From contig NMRA01000389.1 of the NCBI GenBank assembly GCA_002633005.1, positions 200,041-264,040 on the forward strand: DNA of 64,000 nt, given 5' to 3'. The stretch comes from Phoronis australis. Lineage: Eukaryota; Phoronida; Phoronidae. How positions within the stretch are numbered: position 1 is the stretch's first letter; each line of letters begins with the position of its first letter. Both the position numbers and the translations under genes were made by a program. Below the pieces are notes generated by a model. That model saw nothing but the letters and a program-made list of their open reading frames with translations. It had not been told where the DNA came from and ran no database searches. Of the stretch, positions 41,937 to 64,000 are shown piece after piece.

Positions 41937-42348
41937 GGGCCCGGTCTCTAATCTTTGTACTCGAAACAACTCGAAACTATTTTTGGCAATTTCTCTGCTG
42001 CTTTTGTGCGATCTTAAGATAATTGGTTATCAGACTGTGCTCGAATACATTATACTTTATGCCTGCATAGGAGTTTCTAGTTCAAGTTTTCCCTTGAAGA
42101 CCCTTATCCCGCGTGCTACAAACTCGAGTAAAAACTCTAAATTTCGAGTCCAAACTCGAACTTATTGCTTTAATATTGGGTTTACAAACTATGAACTAAG
42201 GGCAATAAATTATCTACGTAAGTTATTGTGTACTCGAGCATAGAATAATAGACACTTATCTTGAGGTCGCCCAAAAGTAGAATAGAAAACTGAATGCCAA
42301 ACCTAATTTCGAGTTCCATTTCGAGTAAAAAGATTGGAGACTGGGCCC
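41937..42348. mobile_element. MITE with GGGCCC inverted termini, copy 2
   Basis: Inverted ends GGGCCCGGTCTCTAATCTTT with ACTCGAAA, and complement GGGCCCAGTCTCCAATCTTT with ACTCGAAA. The interior is rich in CTCGA phrases. It shares the CTCGAGCATAGAATAATAGA and CTTATCTTGAG subterminal sequence with copy 1 at 8220-8573. It is non-coding. Confidence 0.85.
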
Positions 42349-44709
42349 AGAACCTTTCTGTGTGTTGAAATGTGCTCAATCTACCCGTACTTTTGCTTAA
42401 ACTACGGGGCTACTAGGTTCAGGCCCACTAATTGTGCATCCGCGCCGACTTCCCGTCGATTTTGTCTCGTTCACTCGTACTTTTTGTTTCACTGAGGTAG
42501 ACCTTTTTGCCCAATTCGCCAAATTTTGGGGGGTCTCATTCTAGACCCTCCTGGGTGCGCCCATGCTTACTGACTTTCTTATTTGGAAAGTCGCTAGAGT
42601 TGATACTTGGGCAGTGAGATTGTGTTTGTTGCTGCTACCCAGCGAACATCAGCATGTAATTAGTGAAAAGACGACCAATTTGCGTCGTTGGAAATATTGT
42701 CGAGGGCAACTAAAGCCAGAATAGATCAGAGCGGTCTAGTCTCAGCTACACGCCACCACCACCACACTGGTACCACCGAATTTTGTATACTAGGCGTGTG
42801 AGCCTGGCCAAATCGTGTCATTGGCAGTTCTCATGGTGAGAAGGCAAACCTGCGGCTTGATTTGGTGGTCTGACGTCAGATCGGAAACTAGCATGTTTAT
42901 GACGCTGTGCTAGCAGCGCACCGACAGATCACTGAGAAATCTGATGAGGTTTCAAATAGGACTTTCTCCGATTCCGACGCTTTCTACTCAGGCGGCATGC
43001 GAGCGCTGTAGGCGGACGACAAATGACAGACCAAAGTCTCATTTATCAAAGGTTGTAAGCACGTCGTCAACTATTGCGAACACGATGTTGGGTTTCTTTA
43101 GCGAGGAGCAAGAGCGTTTAATATCTGATAAATATTTTTAAACCGCATATCACACGTACAGTCTGTCTTCTGATAAGTCAACATATTTGACGTGAAAGCA
43201 ACCTCGAACCGTGGGTTAAATCAATCCAAAATGCAGTTGTCCGGGAGAAAACCGTTTGTGAGACACCCAAATGAAATGCGATTCATGTGAAAAGAACAGC
43301 TTCGTTAGAATTGAACTGCCGATCACCTCCGATTAACAAGAAAAGTGAAAGCAGTTTGAGAAAATCGCGGTGGAACGGGCAACCCTGCACCCTTTTCCAT
43401 TTTATTACCTTCATTTTTTAAATTATTCGCCAACTTCTGGTAACGTTTGATCTGATGACTACACTGTAAGGTGACACAACACTTTTCTTACTACGAGCCC
43501 TTGGTCAAGGGGTTTTTCACCTGCGAGCTTGCGTAGTACAACCATTATCGCTTGTGAAGGCGACCAAAATTAAGACTAAAGTAAGAATGGTTCCTCCTTC
43601 TTTATTATAATCCCAGCAGCCCGAGAACAAAGATCTGTTCACCTGCATAGGGGCGTTCTCAGGCTAACGTCCCGCGTGATTACCTGAATCCATGCATTTA
43701 TGATAGCTAGGACCAGTATGTAATCTCTTAGAGAATATCAAGCCCCTCTTTGGGAATGTTTGTGTACTAGCCTCCTTCCCTCTTTGACATTCATTACCTA
43801 CAATACTGTACGGCAGCACAAGAGCACTTGTTCAGTTGTTCACGGATGGCGTGCTGATCATTATTTTAAGGGGAAAATATTTCGGCACTTTAATACCACT
43901 CACAAGGGAATGCAACCTTTTTGAGGTTAGCTTAGTAAAATACACATCCCCGTTTTACCTTAGAAACGTATATTGTTCGTGTTCATTACTGTTCCCCTGG
44001 CGGGTATTTTACTCATGGCAAAACAGTAAGTGATGTAAACGGCCCAGCAAAAGGTCTGCATCATATGGTCCTGCACTTACTTCTATTGAGAAAACAATGA
44101 CCAGCTCCCTACTGAACAGTCAGTGCAAGTCATTCCTCGTTGCTCAATGGAAGTGAAGGCAGAACCAAGATGCTGGCCTTTAAAATGCGCATGTATGTGT
44201 AGCTCATTTGGCACCAATTCAAGATTGGATGGGCCCAACATTTTAAACCCCACTGCACTTCAGTTAAGACATCAACATTGATGGCTTAACAGGTGAAATG
44301 TAGTTTTACTGTTGCATAGCCAGTTGCAATGCTAACAACACAAAATTGACAAGCTGGATTTAACACAATAAATTGCTCTTTTCTTTTTTGTCTCAGTTAA
44401 GAAACATATATAGCAGTCCAATCTTATAAAACTAGGTCAACCATATAATGTGTTCTTTTACCTCTCAGCAATGAAGGGAGAGCTTAGCCCTGGATATGCC
44501 TATTCACTCTATTACAAGCTACCACAACCTCTAACCATCTCCAGCTGGAGAGATTACAATCATGTAAAAATGCAAGTCAACTGGTTATTAACTGCACAGG
44601 AAAACTACACAGCTACTTTGTTATCTATGACATCAATCTAACAAAGAAAGTTTGGTGACCAAAGCCCCCTGAACCCACACAAAGTGACAATGCAACACTG
44701 ATTGCAATC
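42349..44709. other. Intergenic spacer
   Basis: Between the GGGCCC element and the 3-prime end of the UBE2D-like gene. No gene, RNA or clear repeat was recognised. Confidence 0.45.
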
Positions 44710-44715
44710 TTTATT
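44710..44715 (-). terminator. Possible poly(A) signal of the UBE2D-like gene
   Basis: AATAAA on the minus strand about 1.23 kb after the stop codon, followed by TGTTGCATTGTCAC. A nearer alternative is at 45592-45597. The choice cannot be made from sequence alone. Confidence 0.35.
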
Positions 44716-45948
44716 TTTGTCTAGTTATTTTGATATACAGTGTAGTGACAATTTCACTTAATATGTACACAAAAACATTCTGCTTGAGTGGCATACAGAA
44801 GGCATGACACCCATAATAAATCCCATATTGTGAACAGTAAACAGACATGCCCAAATTTTGACTACCGGTATAAAAAAAGAAAGAACTCGCAGCTATTCAC
44901 ACTTACTGACTTCTAATTAGATAACAGCGCGAGGATTCCAAGTTTTGAACAGTGAAGCAAATAAAACTGCAAAAGCATAATTTGAAGGGATATTGGTTGA
45001 AACCCATCAGTTGATAATAAACATTTGAAGCAGTGCTGGTAGAGACTTGAGTGGCTTTATAGGATATAAAAAATACACAGCAAAACTACAACATAACAAT
45101 TCGATAGATATATTGTACGGCCAGTTTAGACTTATCATGCTCCATCAAAATGTAAGTTCCAGACATTAAACTGATTAAAAATATTTTATCAAAAACTTAT
45201 AGCAAGAAGGTGAAATGGGAATATACAAAAGGTTTGTTGAAAGTTGTTAGTGGTGAACTTGTCGAGAGGATGGAGTGTCCATTCCCACCTGTATAGCACG
45301 TTTGATAATATAACTCAGCAAAATGATCGTTCCTGACCTTCTGCCATCCACAATACAGTCTCTGCTGCTGTTATCCATTCCCACCAAAACACAAGAACAG
45401 AAATCGAAATGACCGAGCACTGAAACGTAGTGATAACATCTTAAGCCTATGCTATGCCAACAAAACTTTTACCTGTTTAATGCTTCTTCCGATTTACACT
45501 CCTGAGTAGCAAAGTTATACGTTTCAGTAGATATTTTAAAACCGAAATCAGTTTCCAGGAACACGATTTTTGGCAATACTTGAAAGGTAAGTTTATTTTG
45601 ACAATCACAACAGAAATCTTTGTCAATAAACTGAAGACAACAAAACAGTTACTTCGCTCTCCACTTAACAGTAAAATTCAATAGGAAAGTTGGTAGTTTT
45701 GTTACGAAAATTAGTAACAAAGAATAAAGTGATTGAAAAAGCAAAATGATATATTACCTAAACACAACACGGCAAATTTTACTTCTGACATATGCAGGTG
45801 CAATCCTAAAATGTTACCACCAGATAAATAGCATGACTGGAAAACAATGTACACATCAGAACATATCAACAATCAGGCTGTGTTAACTGAGTGTTGTTGT
45901 TGTTGCATCAAACGAGTCTTCACAAATTCGTTCACAAGCTTTCATTTA
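44716..45948 (-). other. Presumed 3-prime UTR of the UBE2D-like gene
   Basis: Non-coding AT-rich DNA directly after the stop codon. Its extent depends on which poly(A) signal is used. Confidence 0.4.
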
Positions 45949-58862
<12,914 letters not shown>

Positions 58863-58914
58863 TGTGTGAGTGTGGGATGATGTAAACTTTAGCTGTCTTT
58901 GATCAAAGTAACTC

Positions 58915-58955
58915 AGTCACGGAAGTTCTCTTCCTGAAAAATCCAAGATGGTGAT
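58915..58955 (-). promoter_or_regulatory. Probable UBE2D core promoter (ETS and YY1-like sites)
   Basis: Within 55-95 bases upstream of the start codon are an ETS-type site CACGGAAGT (58918-58926), a reverse ETS-type CTTCCTG (58930-58936) and a YY1-type CCAAGATGG (58943-58951). No TATA box is seen. This combination is typical of housekeeping-gene promoters and fits a ubiquitously expressed E2. Confidence 0.45.
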
Positions 58956-61900
58956 GATGAGCGCGTAGGAATCTCTGACTTCAAATTATGAAAGAATGTA
59001 TTGAAATGCCAGTCATTTTGAAAGTAACACTGATCTTTTAAAATTAAATTCTAGCTCAATTCAACAAATTAAATGGGTAAAATTTGTCAAATCTATGGTT
59101 AAAAAGAGAAATGCATGAGAACTATTTTCACACTGAAATTCTACGGGTTGACTTGTGTCGAAACAGGAGCGACATAACGTCACAACAACTGGAAATACCC
59201 TCGGTCACATATCGCATGTCGAGTTCGGTCGGTCACTTATCGAGTTCGGTCGGCTACACAGTGCATGTGACACATGGCCTTTGCCGCGGAGATATTCAAA
59301 TAGTGTATGGTCATCTTTTCACAGGCTTCTTGAGCTGAATATCTTAAGAAATAGTCATAAATTTCTGTGTTCTTTTTATGGAAGAAAGTGTTTCCAAACC
59401 TAAGATCTCGATGAAGTGACAAACGATAACCTTGCGTCATTGTGAAAACCCGACCGTCTCCCCCCGCAAGCCCATATGTGGCCATTGGACGGGAAGTACG
59501 ATAGGCCTATTGTATTTTCCCCAACAATCCTGAATATAGACCGACCTGCTATTTGAATATCAAGCCACTGAGTTGTTCTGTTTCTTGCATCATTTTTTTT
59601 TGCTACTAGACTTGATACGAGACAAAATCATTGACTGACTCTGCCGGGGATGGGCCACTAGACATCGGTCTTCGGTCGCGTGACACCTCCCGCCGGAAAA
59701 CGTACCATAGACTATACGAGTATCTATGGAAAAACTGAATACAAAAGGGACACTTAACTACCAAACTGCCCTGTTTAACTAGCTAAAAACGAGTTCAAAT
59801 GATGTTCTTAGACTGGTGAAATCGACCGCGGCCCTTTAGTTCTGAGTCGTACCACAGTGAAACAAAGCTGAAAGCAAGCGGCGTAGGCCTATCGCTAATC
59901 GGCCCGATTTTCGAATTCGCAGCTAGCCGAGTGCTTGGCCACTCCCAAGCGGTGTCTGATGATTTCGGAATGTTTTTGTAATGTTGATCGGGCTGTAGTA
60001 GACCCTATCTTGCTTGCGGGCTTACTGTGGAATAGCAGCTAGGCCAACGGTGAATAGGCTAATGAGCAAGGATGACTCACGCGAGACCACTGAGACAGAC
60101 TCAGTCGTGTACATCGTACATGTGGTAGTCCGAATAGTAAGATTCTGGTCTCAGATTTTTTCATATTTTTCTATATGCAATCACACTTTGGTGTCAGTCA
60201 CCGTGGCCGGTCGCTGGCCTACCGAAACCTGACAACAGATCGACCGCCGCAGGTACAAATTTGTCAATACGTGCAAAAAGCGGACTTCAAATTAGCATGC
60301 CTTGAGTGGTACAGTCCAAATATTTAAATAATAGAAAAACACACACTACAGTACGATTCAAGTGCAGCGCTACACTTGCTTTATACGCTTAGTATGAGTG
60401 AGTTTTTTGTTCTAAGAATGCCCACAATGCATTTTGCTTTATGGCTCGATCAGTTCACCCATCAGTCAGTGAGTACTGAGGCTTGGATCTGTCTGACTTA
60501 TTTCACAAATACTGATAACCTGCTTCAAAATGTTGCTGTCAGCCGGGTCGCTTAAGACGCACTGCGCCTGTGGCTTGAGTTTTGAGTCAGTGGAAAAGGA
60601 ATCCCGCTATCACCGTTTGTAGGTCTAACCCTAATTCGATTTTCTTATCTAGAGACCCGATATATTACTCCCAGGTTTTTACTGAGCCAGCTAATAGGGC
60701 TAATTGCGAAAGTTACATTAACGCCGAGAAAAGTGTTTTTCCGAGATCAGCCCCAGCTCGTACTGAGTAGTAGGGCTCGGCATAATCTCCACGATCAGGT
60801 AGCGAGCCCTGACTCTTCAGTATCAGTGCATTCCCCGAACATGCACAGTGCCCTGTGCACTTTTTACAAAAATATACGCCCGCTAATGTATCACTAAAGC
60901 AAGAAAACGCTTCAGATTTTATTGGCGTTGGCTAACTCCAAAGTACAAATTCGAAAATGGCACATGTGGACCTATTGTCTGACTTGAGTTGAATCACGGC
61001 TTTTTCGGCACCATGGCAAAATCGGGCGAGCCTAGTGGTAATGTTTTTGAACCTCAAAGCGCTTCTGTCAGTAAAGAATTTACACACTGATAGCTAAATG
61101 CCGTGTTTGTTTGTACTGCAGTGATATGTAATGTCCCCGACCTAGGCTTACTGCACACGGTTAGAAATTCAACGTCTATAATTCAAGAAATATTCAGTGT
61201 GTCAAAATGTATGCGATTTCAAACCTAACGTTACTAAACTGGAAAGTAGTGTCTAGTTGAAACGAGTTTTGTTCCGTCAAGATGACGTCATTTGTTGCCA
61301 CATGAAAAATATGAGACAAGGCCATACTTTGATAAAACTTTCAATCAAAATGTTTCTCTTTATTAATTGATTCACTAATATTCGATGAGTATCTCTCACC
61401 TAACAAGGTGGACTACACGCGGGTATCATAAGTTTTGATGAAACACAAAGGTGTTACATACCACTGACTTCATGGTATTATTTGTGTGGTGTGGATGCAC
61501 TGAATAAACTGAAGGATTGAATTTCACTCAAAATGTTACTTAAATGCTAAGAAGTATTCAACTAAACACCAATTTCTTACCTTCAATGTTATCATTAATG
61601 CAAATAAAAATGGTTCATTCCTAAACAAATGGTTTTTTAAATAATAATATTCCAGTTTTATAGGACCATGTGGCACAGACACCAATAGCCACGCAGAACG
61701 TAAATATGTTCCCGCAGTTTGCATCGGCGATAAAAAAATAAAGGAATTTTATTTTTAAATATTTCCACGGTTTTGGATCCATCTGAAATCCAACATCAGT
61801 TGAGCCGACTGTTCTCACTATATAAACGCACAGGACAAATTTCATGAAGATTTATCGAAGAACTAGATAGATAATAGGGCAGAGTCAATACTGGGACGCA

Positions 61901-63299
61901 ACACAGTAGGTGGTGACACTGACCGCAGACAATAAGTTGGAAGTTTTAAAATAAACAAATTTCTTTTCCCATTTCAGATTATTTTCATGTGTCATTTCAC
62001 TTTCATCATTGATTGCTTAATAAATCATTCAACAAACTTCAAGTGGGTATTAACTGGATCGTTAGAAGAGCAGTGCGTGAGAAAAGGACTAATACCGACG
62101 GTGTCAGTAAGAATGCCACCAGAGGTCGCAATAGTTTACATAATCTCGATCACGTAAACCAGGGAAGCTCACGCTCAAGACTAACAGGAAAGATAACCGG
62201 ATTATACAGATTATATTTTTAAAATTTTAAGAGTTGATAGAACAAATATGACTGGAATTTCGTACATTGAGGTAAGGTGATATTGAACCCTTCAGCGTAC
62301 GGCGAACATGAATGTGAATAGTCCCTTCTCAAAATTTGATGGACAAAGTCCGATTGGGGAATGATCACTTCCCACTCTAGTCTAGGCCTACTGTCTCTAG
62401 ACAGTGTCACCGTCTCTAGCTGGCTCAGTAGAGACGGTGTAGCTCCTATAGGCGCTTCATACGCCGGAAGCTTTTCGGTGAATTATGCCTCACACCGACT
62501 AAGACACCAAAGTCACGTTGTAATAAATACCTTATTATGCGCATAGAGCCATAGGAGGCTGTCGATGTATAACTTTATGTTTCTTCCAACTCAACAAATA
62601 TTCTCCTGTATTCAAACTTTTTTTCGAGCAGTCCATCATTCAGTTGCCCAAATCGGCAACTGGCTATTTTTAACATTGGGCATGCCAGAAGATATGACAT
62701 CGTAGCCCCTCGCGCGTGCAGAGGATTAACCAACGCAGATCATAATTACTAGTATCGAGTACCGTGGTTTATTCTTTTAGTATACAACTAAACTACATTA
62801 TGACTAATAGAAACAACACGCAGTGACCAAATTAGATGTCAATAACTTTTAAGACCGTGCTTATGGCCCAGTCATGTTGAACTACTTTATTTGAGGAGTA
62901 TAGTGCACAAATGGGAAAACTGATATTCAGTAATCAGCTGGCAATGAAATTCGTGCCATGAAGATTAACTATGGCTAGCTTCAGAGTCAATGAGAAAATC
63001 CAAATGCTAATAACAGATGAGGTGGGTTGGTGGCAAGAGCTGACTTCTAAGTTTCACTGAAGATCAAAATCTGCCTCTGTTTGGGCATTTCAAGCTTAAA
63101 AATATAGTCAAAAGATAGCAATCTCTGACATGTTAGCCATATGAAAAGGGGGAACTAACATGGACCTGATCAAATTAAATTTATTGTTAATTGGGTCAAG
63201 CATTTTAATACAGAGGACAAAGCAAGTTGGAGGATATATCCGAGACATCTTTTCAATCGTGTTGGCCGTTTCCTCATTTTTTCATCCATTCCATCTGTT
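58956..63299. other. Upstream intergenic region
   Basis: It contains a two-copy CGAGTTCGGTCGG repeat (59219-59258), a small palindrome CCATAGA/TCTATGG at 59704-59728, an interior fragment of the TTAA-type MITE (60890-61015), a fragment of the CTCF-like monomer family (61770-61870, AAATTTCATGAAGATTTAT) and a lone CTCF-like site at 62116. No gene was recognised. Confidence 0.45.
60890..61015. repeat. Interior fragment of the TTAA-type MITE
   Basis: Matches 28650-28735 in order: CAAGAAAACGCTTCAGA, AAAATGGCRCATG, and CTGACTTGAGTTG/TGTGACTTGAGTTG. Termini are not recognisable. Confidence 0.6.
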
Positions 63300-63527
63300 T
63301 CACTTTTTTAAGTTTCCATAATACATTCTAGCTTGTTCATATAGAGTTCGGCAAATGTTTTCTCTCAGTGTTCCAATACTGAATCTAAAATTAATCAATT
63401 TTTGCCTGACGACAGCTCTCATTTCCCTACACTCAGTGTCAAACCTAATGGGAAAACTAACTGGGTTATAAGATATGTTCACTTTTGGTTTTAACATGTC
63501 TGCAGCACATAATTTAATGGCTTCCAT
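63300..63527 (-). pseudogene. Non-LTR retrotransposon ORF2 fragment, endonuclease-RT linker
   Basis: A minus-strand open stretch (CAADMLKPK, FDTECREMRAVVRQKL, TLYEQARMYYGNLKK) typical of the basic region between the endonuclease and reverse transcriptase of non-LTR elements (W/FDxEC followed by Arg/Lys-rich helices). It continues the endonuclease fragment to its right but in another frame, and is broken again after GNLKK. The reverse transcriptase domain is not found, so the copy is truncated and dead. Confidence 0.7.
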
Positions 63528-63535
63528 TAAACTTT

Positions 63536-64000
63536 CTATGGTCGAGGGTAAATGACTACGTCAGCGAGCAACTGATCCACCTCCGGACTCGACCAGTTTT
63601 CTGCATATCTCAACCCCTCGTTCCATTTATAAACATTTTCATTCTGTTCACCTCGAGCCCAGTTGTTTTGCTGCGTCTTACACATACTAAAAATCAATGA
63701 AAAGTGTGCAGTCGATTCACATATTTCACCAATTTCAAAACCGTCCACACAGTACAATAAATCATTGCTCATCATGACATAATCAACAACACTAGATCCA
63801 TTATAAGTTACACATGTTACACTACCAATGTCTGCATCTTTCCCTACTCTTCCATTCAGAATTCTTATCTCATTTCTTTGACAAAAATCTAATAATTCTG
63901 TACCAAACTCATTTACCTCACCATTATCTTGTGAGGTCCTACAACACAGACGATCTTCTACATAACCAACACAATCAAAAATAGCACTGGATTCACCCAT
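63536..64000 (-). pseudogene. Non-LTR retrotransposon apurinic-type endonuclease (partial)
   Basis: C-terminal part of an EEP-fold endonuclease, cut by the window edge. Signature phrases: ELLDFCQRNEIRILNGRVGK, DIGSVTCVTYNG and SSVVDYVMMS, the standard blocks of retrotransposon APE endonucleases. The final SDH motif is altered (ESTAHFSL), which would remove a catalytic Asp-His dyad residue. The frame ends at a stop near 63536, and the natural continuation (TIESLMEAIKLCAADML) is in a shifted frame starting a few codons earlier. Clade was not assigned. Confidence 0.8.

Noticed and set aside
61011-61045. Kozak-like CACCATGGC followed by a GTAATG donor, as in a first coding exon
   Set aside because: It adjoins an interior fragment of the TTAA-type MITE and no in-phase downstream exon was found in 3 kb.

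Overview
The window is animal nuclear DNA, roughly 60 percent A+T. Short coding exons are split by long introns with GT/AG borders, separated by wide intergenic spacers full of small DNA transposon-like repeats, with one decayed non-LTR retrotransposon at the right edge. The gene content and repeat style suggest a marine invertebrate (a deuterostome such as a hemichordate or lancelet is plausible, a lophotrochozoan is not excluded). The species cannot be fixed from the sequence alone. Nothing bacterial, viral or CRISPR-like is present.

Three protein-coding genes were assembled by eye with codon phases that match at every junction. (1) At the left edge, plus strand, are the last two coding exons (309-486 and 1459-1678) of a gene whose C-terminus I tentatively place in the ZSWIM family. 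(2) On the minus strand, 12326-35779, is a complete 17-coding-exon gene for a secreted follistatin-related protein of the FSTL4/FSTL5 type: signal peptide, 10-cysteine follistatin/Kazal domain, basic and Thr-rich linker, EF-hand pair, two Ig domains and the long C-terminal beta-propeller-like region. The predicted protein is 918 residues. (3) On the minus strand, 45949-58862, is a complete six-coding-exon gene for a UBE2D-class ubiquitin-conjugating enzyme of exactly 147 residues with its catalytic Cys85. Its last 19 residues are unusually divergent. Gene 1 and gene 2 are tail to tail across about 10.6 kb. Genes 2 and 3 are in the same direction, about 7-8 kb apart. Nothing links the three functionally.

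The most striking non-genic content is a repeat family of about 1.1-1.7 kb. Two copies sit in introns of genes 2 and 3, one truncated copy in gene 3, and one inverted copy downstream of gene 1. Each is built from tandem monomers of about 145 bp, arranged as a three-monomer higher-order unit of about 420-440 bp, and every monomer ends in a site resembling the CTCF core (GCCACTAGGTGGCGCA and relatives). Six sites match the 14-base consensus perfectly and eleven more have one mismatch.

Other repeats include a GGGCCC-ended inverted-repeat family (two copies), a TTAA-flanked MITE with several decayed relatives, a foldback family (two copies), a MITE with GGGCTGTTCCAG ends, an inverted pair of about 0.35-kb repeats inside the first FSTL coding intron, an intronic minisatellite, a CA microsatellite and several strong hairpins. 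The right end (63300-64000) holds an apurinic-type endonuclease fragment of a non-LTR retrotransposon broken by frameshifts.
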